Source: Paenibacillus sp. FSL R7-0273
Lineage (GTDB): Bacteria > Bacillota > Bacilli > Paenibacillales > Paenibacillaceae
NCBI RefSeq assembly: GCF_000758625.1
Contig: NZ_CP009283.1
Span: forward strand, 5,904,001-5,968,000
Direction: 5' to 3'
Length of the DNA stretch: 64,000 bases
This document shows, one piece after another, positions 18,374 through 27,193 of the stretch. The notes under the pieces were generated by a model. It searched no databases, was not told where the DNA came from, and saw nothing but the letters and a program-made list of their open reading frames with translations. Both the position numbers and the translations under genes were made by a program. The stretch's first letter is position 1, and each line of letters begins with the position of its first letter.

Positions 18374-19375
18374 CTACAGCTGCTGCGCCGCCGCGAACAG
18401 CAGCGGCCCGCCCGGCTCTTCCGTGAGCGTAGCCGCCCGGCCGCGGCGCACCAGCTCCGCCAGGTGCGCGAGCGCCTCGCTCATGGCGAAGCGCAGCTGA
18501 TGCGCGCTGGCCACGCGTCCGCGGAACAGCGCCCCGCACACGGCGAACCCGCTCTGCGGTCCGCCGGCCAGCAGCTGAGCGGCGATGTCCAGCCGCTCCT
18601 CATGGTGCCGGAGCAGGCTGTCCGCCCGCTCCGGCCACGCCGTGAACGGTTCCCGGTGCCCCGGGAACGCACGGCGCACAGGCAGGCTGCGCAGCACGCG
18701 CAGCCCCTCCAAAAACGTCTGCAGCGGCTGCGGATCGCTGCCGGGCTGCAGACCGACATTGGGCGAGATCTGCGGCAGCACAGCATCGCCGCAGAACATG
18801 AGCCCGCTGCCGGCCTCATACAAAGACACGTGGCCCGGCGCATGCCCGCCGGTCAGCACAGGCGTCCACTCCCGGCCGCCCAGCATCAAAGGCACCGCAG
18901 CGTCGATATAGCTGACCTCCGCCTGCGGAGTAACCTGGGTCAGGAAGCTCTCCAGATGCTCCCTGACCCCCTGCACCAGCTCCTCCGGCATGCCGTGCCG
19001 GAGGAACAGCAGCGGCAGCGACTCGTTCAGCGTCGCCTCCGCCCCCCAGGACATGCGGGCCTCGGCGTGGGCCCGCTCCGACATCCAGACCCGGCTGCCG
19101 CTGCGGGCCTGCATCCAGCCCGCCAGCCCGTAGTGGTCGGGATGGTGATGGGTCACTACGATCTGCCGGACATGATCCCAGGAGAGATCCAGCTCATCCA
19201 GCACCCCCTGCCAGGCCAGCTCCGCTTCCAGTGTATGCGGACCCGGGTCGATGACCGTTATGCCGCCCTCCGGCTCTGTGACAATATAGCTGTTCACCCA
19301 GCGCAGCGGCGGGTCCATCGGCACACTCACCTGCAGGATGCCGCCCTCCCAGTCCTTGAGCTCCGCCTTACGCAT
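18374..19375 (-). CDS. MBL-fold metallo-hydrolase
   Basis: Zinc hydrolase of the metallo-beta-lactamase fold. The metal motif is THHHPDHYG (HxHxDH, near residue 90), followed by His in TGGHAPGHVSLY, Asp in LMFCGDAVLPQ and the late His in AFPGHREPF. The C-terminal winged-helix-like part (SLLRHHEERLDIAAQLL) resembles the LACTB2/YtxK-type or hydroxyacylglutathione-hydrolase-like family with an extra C-terminal domain. The preferred start is ATG at 19375 (MRKAELKDWEGG); an ATG 42 bases upstream lacks an RBS. Probably co-transcribed with the methyltransferase gene, which ends 42 bases upstream. The substrate is not known. Confidence 0.88.
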   Translation of the reverse strand: MRKAELKDWEGGILQVSVPMDPPLRWVNSYIVTEPEGGITVIDPGPHTLEAELAWQGVLDELDLSWDHVRQIVVTHHHPDHYGLAGWMQARSGSRVWMSERAHAEARMSWGAEATLNESLPLLFLRHGMPEELVQGVREHLESFLTQVTPQAEVSYIDAAVPLMLGGREWTPVLTGGHAPGHVSLYEAGSGLMFCGDAVLPQISPNVGLQPGSDPQPLQTFLEGLRVLRSLPVRRAFPGHREPFTAWPERADSLLRHHEERLDIAAQLLAGGPQSGFAVCGALFRGRVASAHQLRFAMSEALAHLAELVRRGRAATLTEEPGGPLLFAAAQQL

Positions 19376-19417
19376 AATGCCGTCACCGCCTCTCGGAAGT
19401 CTTCTGCCTGATACCAT

Positions 19418-20152
19418 CTACGGACGGATGCCGACAAAGATCATCCGCTTGGAATGCTCCTCGTCATATTCCTCTTCATCATAGCTGCCGTGGACGGCCT
19501 CAAGCTGCAGCCCCGCGGCGGCAAGCAGCTGTTTGAACGCATCCAGCGGGTACAGCTTTACCCGCTCATGGTATTTACGGGGCGTATCGTCCCCTTTGGA
19601 GGTGAGGACGATATCCTTTTTGACATAGCCGTCTTCGATCCGCCGGGACTCATCAATCAGAATATCCCCGTCTTCGCGGGTGGAGTGCGGCACAAGCTGA
19701 CGGATCACATAGGACGGATTAAGAAAATCTATAATAAATTTGCCTTCCGGCTTCAGCATTCTGCAGATTTCGCGCAGCACCTTAATCTGCTCCTCATCCT
19801 CCTCAAAGTAGCCAAAGGAGGTAAACAGATTAACGACCGCGTCAAAGCCGCCGTCAAGCGGCAGCTCCCGCATATCGGAACGCAGCCAGGTCACCTGCTC
19901 CGCACCCTCCTGGGCACGGGCTTCACGCAGCAGAACCTCGGACAGATCGACACCGGTCACCTCAAAGCCGGCTTCGGCCAGCGCCAGCGAATGGCGGCCC
20001 ATGCCGCAGCACAAATCCAGCACCTTCGAGCCTTCCGGCAGCTCCAGCCAGCCGATCATCTTCTCCACCTCATGCCGGGCCCCGCAGAAATCCCTGTGCC
20101 GGTACACTATGAGATAATCCTCACCAAAGCTTTTTTCATACCATTCACCCAT
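19418..20152 (-). CDS. Class I SAM-dependent methyltransferase
   Basis: Cytosolic methyltransferase of 244 residues. Motif I is SKVLDLCCGMGRHSLALAEAG, with the acidic residue of motif II in VTGVDLSE, motif III-like WLRSDMRELPLDGGFDAVVNLFTSFGYF, and the LKPEGKFIIDFLNP strand. The start is ATG at 20152 (MGEWYEKSFGEDY) with GGGAGGAG 7 bases upstream; the frame is open 200 bases further upstream without start signals. It is first of a likely two-gene unit with the MBL hydrolase. The methyl acceptor cannot be told from sequence. Confidence 0.88.
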   Translation of the reverse strand: MGEWYEKSFGEDYLIVYRHRDFCGARHEVEKMIGWLELPEGSKVLDLCCGMGRHSLALAEAGFEVTGVDLSEVLLREARAQEGAEQVTWLRSDMRELPLDGGFDAVVNLFTSFGYFEEDEEQIKVLREICRMLKPEGKFIIDFLNPSYVIRQLVPHSTREDGDILIDESRRIEDGYVKKDIVLTSKGDDTPRKYHERVKLYPLDAFKQLLAAAGLQLEAVHGSYDEEEYDEEHSKRMIFVGIRP

Positions 20153-20291
20153 TCTGCTTCTCCTCCCCGCGCCTCCTGCACACTCTCTATGTATAATATT
20201 GTAACGATTGTACCCCCTTTTCCCCGTAAACTCAAAGAAGAGTCGCCATTCCGCCATATTTCCCGCGTCCCGGCAACTCTGCTGGCCAAGC

Positions 20292-21980
20292 CTATATGTG
20301 CTGCAAATATACCCGCGCTTCATACGGCCGGAGCTTAAGCGAGGCCAGATCATCCTCCTTGGCCGGAGGGTAATTGGAGATCAGCAGCTCCGCCGGTCCG
20401 GCCTCAAGCTCCGCTGGCAGCTCGAATACCGGCTCATGCTCAAAGAAATTCAGGATAATCAGCAGCCGCTGATTCTCAAGCGTCCGGGTAAAAGCATAAA
20501 TCTCCTCATGCTCCTCAAGCAGCAGGCCATATTCGCCGTAGACGATGACCGGATGCTTTTTACGCAGCTGAATCAGCTTCTTGTAGTAGTTATAGATCGA
20601 ATCCGGGTCCTTGACCGCAGCCGCCGCATTGATCTCCCTGGAGTTGGAGTTGACCCTGATCCACGGCACGCCGGTCGTAAACCCGCCCTCGTCCGAATCA
20701 TCCCACTGCATCGGGGTGCGGGCATTGTCCCGGCTTTTTTTGTGAATATTAGCCATAATCTGTTCTTCCGGCATCCCCTGGTTGCGCTTATCCTCATAAT
20801 AATTCAGCGTCTCCACATCCCGGTAGTCGTCAATCGACTCGAACGCCGCATTCGTCATGCCGATCTCTTCACCCTGATAGATGTAAGGCGTGCCCTCCTG
20901 CATATGGATGAACGTAGCCAGCATTTTGGCCGACGGCACGCGGTAGAACAGGTCGTTCCCGAAACGCGACACTGAGCGCGGCTGGTCATGATTACACAGA
21001 TAATTGGCGTTCCAGCCCCGCTTGTGCAGAACCGTCTGCCAGTTGCTGATGATTTTTTTGAGATCGGTGAGCTTCCACGGCACGGTATCCCACTTTCCGC
21101 CGCCCGGAGCCGCGCAATCCAGATTCATATGCTCAAACTGAAAGGTCATATTCAGCTCGCGCCGCCCGTCCCCGACATAATCCAGCGCCTGCTCCGGCCC
21201 AAGACCCGAAGTCTCCCCGACAGTCATGATGTCGTAGAAGTACAGCACCTTGTCATGCAGATTCTGCAGCATCGTGTGCACATCCTCGAGATTGGAAAAC
21301 ATCTCATAAGCCCGCACCGTCGCTGTTCCCCCCGGATTAGCCGCATCCGGATAGCCTTCCGCCTTGATGATGTGGGCAATGGCATCGAACCGGAAGCCGT
21401 CAACGCCTTTTTTGAGCCACCACTCCACCATTTCATGCAGCTTGTCGATCACCACCTGATTTTCCCAGTTCAGATCGGGCTGGTATTTGGAGTAGAGATG
21501 CAGGTAGTACTCATCCGTCTGGGGATCAAGCTCCCACACCGAGCCGCTGAAATAGGATTCCCAGTTGTTCGGGGGACCGCCGTTTTTGCCTTTGCGCCAG
21601 ATGTAATAATCCCGTTTCGGATTATCCTTCGAGCTCCGTGATTCGATGAACCAGGGATGCTGGTGGGACGTGTGGTTCAGCACCAGATCCATCATCAGCT
21701 TCATTCCCCGGGCATGCATCTCCCGCAGCATCAGGTCAAAATCCGCCATCGTCCCGAATTCCTTCATAATGTCACAGTAATCACTTATATCGTAGCCGTT
21801 GTCATGGTTCGGCGATTTGTAAATCGGACACACCCAGATGACATCCACACCCAGGTCCTGCAGATAATCCAGCTTCGATATAATGCCGCGCAGATCGCCG
21901 ATCCCGTCGCCGTTGCTGTCCTTGAAGCTGATCGGATAAATCTGGTAGGCCACGCTTTCTTTCCACCATTTTGGATTCAC
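20292..21980 (-). CDS. malL: Alpha-glucosidase / oligo-1,6-glucosidase, GH13
   Basis: Cytoplasmic GH13 enzyme releasing glucose from short alpha-glucosides. It has the standard N-terminal WWKESVAYQIYPISFKDSNGDGIGDLRGI. Region I is LVLNHTS, the nucleophile is Asp in GFRFDAIAH, the acid/base is Glu in TVGETSG, and the transition-state Asp is in CNHDQPR. GTPYIYQGEEIGMTN, the allosteric C-terminal block ARTPMQWDDSDEGGFTTG and a short beta-sandwich C-terminus follow. The 562 residues are full length. GGAGGAG lies about 11 bases before the ATG. The subfamily (oligo-1,6-glucosidase, alpha-glucosidase or trehalose-6-phosphate hydrolase) is not decided; the absence of a trehalose PTS nearby favours the first two. 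Confidence 0.9.
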   Translation of the reverse strand: MNPKWWKESVAYQIYPISFKDSNGDGIGDLRGIISKLDYLQDLGVDVIWVCPIYKSPNHDNGYDISDYCDIMKEFGTMADFDLMLREMHARGMKLMMDLVLNHTSHQHPWFIESRSSKDNPKRDYYIWRKGKNGGPPNNWESYFSGSVWELDPQTDEYYLHLYSKYQPDLNWENQVVIDKLHEMVEWWLKKGVDGFRFDAIAHIIKAEGYPDAANPGGTATVRAYEMFSNLEDVHTMLQNLHDKVLYFYDIMTVGETSGLGPEQALDYVGDGRRELNMTFQFEHMNLDCAAPGGGKWDTVPWKLTDLKKIISNWQTVLHKRGWNANYLCNHDQPRSVSRFGNDLFYRVPSAKMLATFIHMQEGTPYIYQGEEIGMTNAAFESIDDYRDVETLNYYEDKRNQGMPEEQIMANIHKKSRDNARTPMQWDDSDEGGFTTGVPWIRVNSNSREINAAAAVKDPDSIYNYYKKLIQLRKKHPVIVYGEYGLLLEEHEEIYAFTRTLENQRLLIILNFFEHEPVFELPAELEAGPAELLISNYPPAKEDDLASLKLRPYEARVYLQHI

Positions 21981-22100
21981 TTGGACTCTCCTCCGCTTCT
22001 CCGGTGTTTGCCTCAGTTAGTGATATTTATAATATCTTAACCATACTGATGGAAGACAATCACAGATTGTTTGGCAAAAGCAGACGGGGATGCATCCGGT

Positions 22101-22655
22101 TTAGCTATTCCTTAGCTTAAGCAGCCCGGGAATAACTTGCCCGATTTGCCGGAACAGCGCCTGCCCTGCCTCCCCCTCATCACGGATATAAAAAATCAGC
22201 AGCGACCGCTCCTGAAATACTTTATGCTGCACCAGATCCGCTGTAGCCGTCTGATTCTCAAAATCAGCCCAGCCCGCTTCACGCTCCCCTTCCCCGGCAA
22301 ACTGGTAGATAACCAGCTCTTCCTTATCCAGCAGAAAAACAAGCGGCTTCCGCCCGTTCAGCTCCCTGTGAAACACACTCTCCGTCCGCACTTCACTGCT
22401 GCTAAGCTCAAGCCCTTTTTCCGAAAATGCTGCTGTTATCTCCTCCGCGCTAAGCTCCCTCAACTCTGCATCCGTCACCCTATCGCTCTGGCTGCACCCG
22501 GCAGCCAGTATTCCGATTACGAGGAGCATCAGCAGCATAGCTATCCTTTTGAAAATGCTCGATATGAGCGCTAATATACCGGCATTTTTGCTTATGCCAA
22601 TCTTCCTGTGCATCTGTTTACTTAAAGTCACATTCATGCCCGCGTTGAAATCCAT
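22101..22655 (-). CDS. Putative lipoprotein of unknown function
   Basis: Predicted exported lipoprotein. A hydrophobic segment IAMLLMLLVIGILAAGC ends in the lipobox LAAGC, leaving about 130 residues outside the membrane, with a charged helical start (ELRELSAEEITAAFSEKGLEL) and no known domain. ATG at 22655 has GAGAGGGG 10 bases upstream but gives an unusually long N-terminus (about 50 residues before the Cys), so a later internal start is possible. It is a single gene between malL and a repeat-rich intergenic region. Confidence 0.65.
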   Translation of the reverse strand: MDFNAGMNVTLSKQMHRKIGISKNAGILALISSIFKRIAMLLMLLVIGILAAGCSQSDRVTDAELRELSAEEITAAFSEKGLELSSSEVRTESVFHRELNGRKPLVFLLDKEELVIYQFAGEGEREAGWADFENQTATADLVQHKVFQERSLLIFYIRDEGEAGQALFRQIGQVIPGLLKLRNS

Positions 22656-22727
22656 CTTAAGCCGTCCCCTCTCCACAATTCTTATAAGTAATTGACGGCT
22701 GCGTTGCTGATATTGTTGCGGCGGGTC

Positions 22728-23215
22728 AGAGCGGATGGCGGTTGCTGCAGCAGCAGTGGCAGTGACGGCAGGAGTGACAGTAGCAGCGGCAGTAACAGTA
22801 GCAGTAACAGAAGCTGTGACGGCAATGGTGAGACTGCCCAGTTTCTTTTGAGAGCAGCTTCTATTGCATTTTGTGCAATAGAAAACGCTGCAGGAGCGAC
22901 TTTATCCGGTTTCCGGGCAATGCTGCCGGATGAAATACAATAGAACGCTTTTCCCGCGCAAAAAAGGGCTTATCTATTGCACATTCTGCAACAGAAAGCC
23001 CTCTGCTTTTTCATATAGATGTATTTTGTACACTTAAAAGCCCGAAACACCGCATCCGCACCGTATAACTGTATTCCGTACAGCTATATCTGCCCAAATC
23101 GGCTAAAACTGAGGTTATACAGCCTTTTAATTGCACAAAATGCAGCTAAAGGGATGACCAGGAGAGAAATCGGCGGTTTTAGCTCCACAAAGTGCAGTTA
23201 AGTACATGCGGCGCT
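22728..23215. repeat. Microsatellite-like block and palindrome cluster
   Basis: 22731-22830 holds irregular GCAGCAGCAGTGGCAGTGAC / AGTAACAGTAGC repeats. 22859-22883 is a perfect palindrome: TTCTATTGCA, TTTTG, TGCAATAGAA. Further units follow near 22972, 23030, 23070, 23140 (TTTAATTGCAC with ATGCAGCTAAA) and 23182. No gene was found. Confidence 0.7.
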
Positions 23216-23260
23216 GTTGTGGAACTACGATGAAGTCGGAGTTAGCCAAGCCCCCTATAG

Positions 23261-24040
23261 CTACAGCAGCCCCACCATTTTGAGCCCCTCGTAAATCCCG
23301 TCCTCGCTGACGTGCCTGGTGACATAGGCCGCAGCCGCCTTTACTTCCTCCTCGGCGTTGCCCATGGCAATGCCATGGCCGACATAGCTGAGCATCTCCA
23401 GATCATTCAGACCGTCGCCGAACGCGTACACATCCGCTTTGTCCACACCGAGGATTTCGAGCATCTTGGCAATGCCATTGGCCTTGGAGCCGTTACCCGG
23501 CAGTACGTCCATCCCCAGCGGGTGCCAGCGGACAAATTTGAGCTCCGGGTAGGCTTCTTCATAGGCGGCCTGGCTCTCCTGCGGACAGAAGATGATCGCC
23601 TGGTAAATATCGTTCAGCAAAAAATACTCCGCATCATAGGTTGGAAAAGCCAGCTTCAGCGAGCCGATGCTGGTCACGATGTTCACATGCTCAGCTGTAT
23701 TGACCTTCATATCCGTAGCGTCGATATAAGCAACCGGGTGGTCATTTTTATCAGCGAACAGGGTCAGCTCCTTCAGCACCTCCGTTTCCAGCCGGTTGGT
23801 ATAGATTACCTTGCCTTTGTAGACCACATACTGGCCGTTGAGGGAGACAAAGGAGTCAATTCCCAGCTCTTCACGCAGCTCCTTGAACATATAAGCACCG
23901 CGGCCCGTCGCAATAACGACATTATGTCCACGCCGCTGCAGCTCGGCAATCGCCTCTCTGGTGGAAGCAGGCACATTTTTATCTTCATCATAGATCGTTC
24001 CGTCAATATCAAAAAAAATCGTCTTCTTATCTGTTGTCAT
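23261..24040 (-). CDS. HAD-superfamily phosphatase, Cof type
   Basis: Cytosolic sugar-phosphate or FMN-type phosphatase of the Cof/YkrA subfamily (HAD IIB). Motif I is FFDIDGTIYDED, with Thr of motif II in VVIATGRG, Lys of motif III in GNGSKANGI and motif IV in AFGDGLNDLEML. The start is ATG at 24040 (MTTDKKT) with AGGAG about 6 bases upstream. The alpha/beta type IIB cap lies between motifs II and III. The 259 residues are typical. It lies downstream of the nif terminator and is not part of the nif operon. Confidence 0.9.
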   Translation of the reverse strand: MTTDKKTIFFDIDGTIYDEDKNVPASTREAIAELQRRGHNVVIATGRGAYMFKELREELGIDSFVSLNGQYVVYKGKVIYTNRLETEVLKELTLFADKNDHPVAYIDATDMKVNTAEHVNIVTSIGSLKLAFPTYDAEYFLLNDIYQAIIFCPQESQAAYEEAYPELKFVRWHPLGMDVLPGNGSKANGIAKMLEILGVDKADVYAFGDGLNDLEMLSYVGHGIAMGNAEEEVKAAAAYVTRHVSEDGIYEGLKMVGLL

Positions 24041-24148
24041 AAGCACTCCTGTCTTCTTGCTGTTCTCTTTGTATGTATCCTGCCCAAATTGTAGATGCTT
24101 ACTGAAAGTGATGCAAGCTTTCATTCATTCCCTGCTCTAATTTACCGC

Positions 24149-24185
24149 AAAAAAAGAGGCAGGCCCCAATCGGGACCGCCTCTGC
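24149..24185 (-). terminator. Terminator of the nif operon
   Basis: On the minus strand AGAGGC-GGTCCC pairs with GGGGCC-GCCTCT around a GATT loop and is followed by TTTTTTT. It lies about 120 bases beyond the nifV stop. Confidence 0.88.
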
Positions 24186-24220
24186 CCAACAGATGCAGCT
24201 TCCGGTAAATCTGCTCATCC

Positions 24221-24296
24221 TTCATCCGTTCATCCGTTCATCCGTTCATCCGTTCATCCGTTCATCGGCATCCGCTAATCCGCTAATCCGCTCAGC
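24221..24296. repeat. 8-bp microsatellite between nifV and its terminator
   Basis: TTCATCCG is repeated about six times (24221-24268), then TAATCCGC about three times. It lies in the 3' untranslated part of the nif transcript and does not touch a reading frame. Confidence 0.9.
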
Positions 24297-24307
24297 CCGG
24301 CGCCAGC

Positions 24308-25450
24308 TCACACCGCATTCTGCGCCCGCTGCTGCTCCTCTCTCAGCCACTGGAGCAGCATGGCCTCCGGCACATTGCTTTTGCGGGCCTCGGCGTAATC
24401 CCGGACCCGCTCCAGCAGCCGGCCTGCCGTCTCCGGGCTGATCTCAAGGCCGCGCTGCTCCAGCACATGCGCCACCCCGCCGCTGCCGGAATGCTTGCCC
24501 AGCACGAAGCGGTGGGCCCGGCCGACCTCGGCCGGATCAAATGTCTGGTACGTTGCCTTCTCCTTCATCAGCCCGTCCACATGAATGCCGGACTCATGCG
24601 TGAACGCGAGCTGTCCCACAATCGGCTTGGCGTCACCGACATTGCGCCCGGAGGCCGCAATGACCATATCCGCCAGCCCCTTGAGCAGGTCCAGCCGCAC
24701 GCCGCATCCGCCGCCGTACAAATGCCGCCAGGCCATGGCGACTTCCTCCATGGCCGCATTGCCGGTGCGCTCCCCGATACCGGCTACTGTAGTGCTGGCC
24801 CAGACCGCACCGGCGGCTACGCCGCTCAGGGTGTTGGCCACGGCCAGCCCGAAATCATTGTGGCAGTGCACCTCCAGCTCCACATCGGCAGGAACCGCAC
24901 CGAGCAGACTCTGAATCCGCCCGGCCATCTGCCCCGGATGATGGGCCGATACCGTGTCGGCATAGCGGAACCGGCGTATGCCTTCCTTGTATAGCGCATT
25001 AACCAGCCGGGCCAGAAACTTCATATCCGCCCGGGATGAGTCCTCCATGCCGACCGATACCGTCATGCCGTGGCTTAGCCCATACTCTGCTGCATGCAGC
25101 AGCTTACTCAGCCCTTCCGTCTCAGTCAGCCCCAGCTTGCCCTGCAGCTGGATCCCCGAGACTGGAATGGACACATGGGCCCAGTCCACGCCGGTGCTCC
25201 GCGCCTTGTCAATATCGCCCGGGGCCGAGCGGTTCCAGGTCATCAGCCTCATCGGCAGGCCCAGCTCAGCGATGGCCGCGATGTCCTCCTGTTCCCGCCT
25301 GCCCATGGCAGGGATACCCACCTCTGCCTGTTCTACGCCGCATTCCGACAGCAACTTTGCGATTTCCAGCTTTTCCGCCCGCGTGAATGATACTCCAGCC
25401 GCCTGTTCCCCGTCCCTCAGTGTCGTGTCGCATAGCTTGAGACTTTTCAC
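24308..25450 (-). CDS. nifV: Homocitrate synthase
   Basis: Condenses acetyl-CoA with 2-oxoglutarate to homocitrate, the organic ligand of FeMo-co. DRE-TIM metallolyase family: the signature LCDTTLRDGEQAAGVSF is at the N-terminus, His/Asn metal ligands are in EVHCHNDFGLAVANT, and GIGERTGNAAMEEV and ESGIHVDG follow. At 380 residues it lacks the long regulatory domain of 2-isopropylmalate synthase. The start is GTG at 25450, overlapping the hesA stop (GTGA), so translation is coupled. Last gene of the nif operon. Confidence 0.96.
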   Translation of the reverse strand: MKSLKLCDTTLRDGEQAAGVSFTRAEKLEIAKLLSECGVEQAEVGIPAMGRREQEDIAAIAELGLPMRLMTWNRSAPGDIDKARSTGVDWAHVSIPVSGIQLQGKLGLTETEGLSKLLHAAEYGLSHGMTVSVGMEDSSRADMKFLARLVNALYKEGIRRFRYADTVSAHHPGQMAGRIQSLLGAVPADVELEVHCHNDFGLAVANTLSGVAAGAVWASTTVAGIGERTGNAAMEEVAMAWRHLYGGGCGVRLDLLKGLADMVIAASGRNVGDAKPIVGQLAFTHESGIHVDGLMKEKATYQTFDPAEVGRAHRFVLGKHSGSGGVAHVLEQRGLEISPETAGRLLERVRDYAEARKSNVPEAMLLQWLREEQQRAQNAV

Positions 25451-26199
25451 GGTTTACCTCCTTCTCCGCAGCAAGCGCAATTCGGATTACGGGTAATAGT
25501 GACGCTATAACAGGCGAAGTCGAGTGAGCTGAAGCGATGCATTACGCCCGCATAAGTTGTCCCTACCCCTGTAATCCATTTTATGGCTTCCAGCGCTGCC
25601 AGACAACCGGCAATTCCGGAGGTTGCACCGAGAACCGGGAACCCGAACGGCTCCCACTGGGGCTGCAAATCCGGGTACAGGCATTCCAGACAGGGGGTCT
25701 GGCCCGGAATTACAGTGGTAAGTGAAATCTCAAAGCCGTACATCGCAGCCTCCACCATCGGGGTAGCCGTATCAACACACAGCCTGTTTAAGGCATACCG
25801 CTCGGGAAAATCATACCGGGCATCAATGACGATATCCGCCCGCTCCACCCACGGTTTGGCCTGTTCATATTCAATTTTGGCATTGTAGCCCTCAATGTCC
25901 ACATGCGGATTAAGACGTTTCAGCTGCGCTGCTGCCGTACTGATCCGCTCCATCCCCAGAGATCCGCTGTCCATCAGAATCTGCCGGTTGAGATCCGGCG
26001 GCAGAATGTTTCCTTCATGCGCCAGGATAAGCCTGCCGACACCTGCCGCTGCCAGATACAGCGCAGCCGTCCCTCCTAACCCGCCTATTCCGGCCACCAT
26101 AACCGTCGCTTCCTTGAGCGCCTGCTGTCCGCTCTCTCCGAGCAGCTTCAGCTGCCGGGCATACCGTTCAAGCTCAACTCCTCCGGCAAGCTGCTCCAT
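25447..26199 (-). CDS. hesA: HesA, E1-like adenylyltransferase
   Basis: ThiF/MoeB/UBA-type protein of 250 residues. HesA is a standing member of Paenibacillus nif clusters and is thought to help metal or sulfur delivery to the cofactor; its exact reaction is unproven. The nucleotide-binding GIGGLGGTAAL is at residues 37-47, followed by DLNRQIL near 69, IDARYDFPERY and the CxxC pairs C170/C173 (CLECLYP) and C241/C244 (NCACCGEGG) that would bind zinc. It ends overlapping the nifV start. A gap of about 30 bases separates it from the DUF269 gene upstream. Confidence 0.93.
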   Translation of the reverse strand: MEQLAGGVELERYARQLKLLGESGQQALKEATVMVAGIGGLGGTAALYLAAAGVGRLILAHEGNILPPDLNRQILMDSGSLGMERISTAAAQLKRLNPHVDIEGYNAKIEYEQAKPWVERADIVIDARYDFPERYALNRLCVDTATPMVEAAMYGFEISLTTVIPGQTPCLECLYPDLQPQWEPFGFPVLGATSGIAGCLAALEAIKWITGVGTTYAGVMHRFSSLDFACYSVTITRNPNCACCGEGGKP

Positions 26200-26232
26200 G
26201 CCTTTCGCCTCCTGTGACTGCTGATCTTTTCT

Positions 26233-26799
26233 TTAGCCCTCCAGGCTCATCAAGCCGTGCAAAGCGGTTACTTCCCTGTATTTGGCCAAAAAAGCCAGCC
26301 CCTCCTCGGCACACTCCACTCCATACCGGATAACCTTTTCCTCTGACGTGAACGGGAACGGAAAGCCCGCGCGCAGGCTTTTCAGTACGAGGATAACCCG
26401 GCCGCTGTACAGCAGCCCCCGGCCAAAGCCCTCCCCGTTAATCTCGGCCGTGCTCTGGATCAGCGTCCCGCTCCGCTCCTCGATTACTCCGGCTGCAGCC
26501 TGGAACAGGAGCGGCACCTGCTGGCGCACCTTGGGCGAGACCGCACAGTTGAATTCGGACTGGCTCTGGTCCTTGGCAGAGGCCAAAAACTGCTGTGCAA
26601 GCTTCTCCCCGGGCGTCAATGCTGCATACCGTCCGAAGAAATCCTCCGCATCAAGCAGACCGCATAACCGCCGGACCAGCGCATCCGCCATCTCCTGATC
26701 AACAGCCTTACGGCCCGGCCGGCTGCGGCGTTTCTGGAGCACATTGTCCGAATAGGCCCCTTCCAATGCAGCCGGGCTTTCATTAGCCATGGGTTCCAT
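26233..26799 (-). CDS. NifX-associated protein, DUF269 family
   Basis: The C-terminal half matches the NifX-associated DUF269 family: GVIEERSGTLIQ, then EGFGRGLLYSGRVILVLKSLRAGF with the EGFGR and L-R blocks, then a helical GVECAEEGLAFLAKYREV. The N-terminal half LVRRLCGLLDAEDFFGRY fits the family's D-x-x-G block, although it is more divergent. In other diazotrophs this protein sits beside nifX and is linked to FeMo-co biosynthesis. The preferred ATG at 26799 has GGGGAGG 5-6 bases upstream and overlaps nifX by 17 bases. It corresponds to the extra small ORF reported between nifX and hesA in some Paenibacillus clusters. Length is 188 residues. Confidence 0.82.
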   Translation of the reverse strand: MEPMANESPAALEGAYSDNVLQKRRSRPGRKAVDQEMADALVRRLCGLLDAEDFFGRYAALTPGEKLAQQFLASAKDQSQSEFNCAVSPKVRQQVPLLFQAAAGVIEERSGTLIQSTAEINGEGFGRGLLYSGRVILVLKSLRAGFPFPFTSEEKVIRYGVECAEEGLAFLAKYREVTALHGLMSLEG

Positions 26800-27193
26800 C
26801 CGCTTCCTCCCCTTCCGTTATCCCTTCCTCTTCCGCCCGCAGCACCTTGGCCAGCCACATCGGCGGCTTGCCCTGAAGCATCTCGGCAAGCCGCTTGACC
26901 TGCTCCTCGATCGGGCTGCCGAACGGAACCTTAACCGGCATAATCTTGCGCCGCGTCACCCGGGCAGCCGCCGAAGCGCCGATCTGCATAATGAAGATCA
27001 GCGTGCAGTCGCCTACCGCCTCCAGGCGGCTTTCGATTTTACCGGCTTCATCCTGGTTCAGAACCACCGGCAGCCTGCGCAGCTCTACAAGACTGCTTCC
27101 CTGCTTCGTTACATTGTATATTGCAAACATCGGACTCTGTCCGAAATGGGCATTAACGCGGATTCCATCATCTGTGGCGAATGCTACTTTCAC
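26783..27193 (-). CDS. nifX: NifX, FeMo-co precursor carrier
   Basis: Small protein of the NifX/NafY/dinitrogenase iron-molybdenum cofactor fold that carries NifB-co or VK-cluster during cofactor assembly. It opens with VAFATDDGIRVNAHFGQSPMFAIYNV, typical of the family, and contains CTLIFIMQIGASAAARVTRRKI. The acidic tail (EEEGITEGEEADG) is not part of the fold. The start is GTG at 27193 and the gene overlaps the end of nifN by 26 bases. The C-terminal third of NifB in this cluster belongs to the same fold. Confidence 0.93.
   Translation of the reverse strand: MKVAFATDDGIRVNAHFGQSPMFAIYNVTKQGSSLVELRRLPVVLNQDEAGKIESRLEAVGDCTLIFIMQIGASAAARVTRRKIMPVKVPFGSPIEEQVKRLAEMLQGKPPMWLAKVLRAEEEGITEGEEADGTHG

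Noticed and set aside
18023..19411. 462-codon plus-strand frame opposite the MBL gene
   Set aside because: High-GC antisense shadow of a well-supported metallo-hydrolase.
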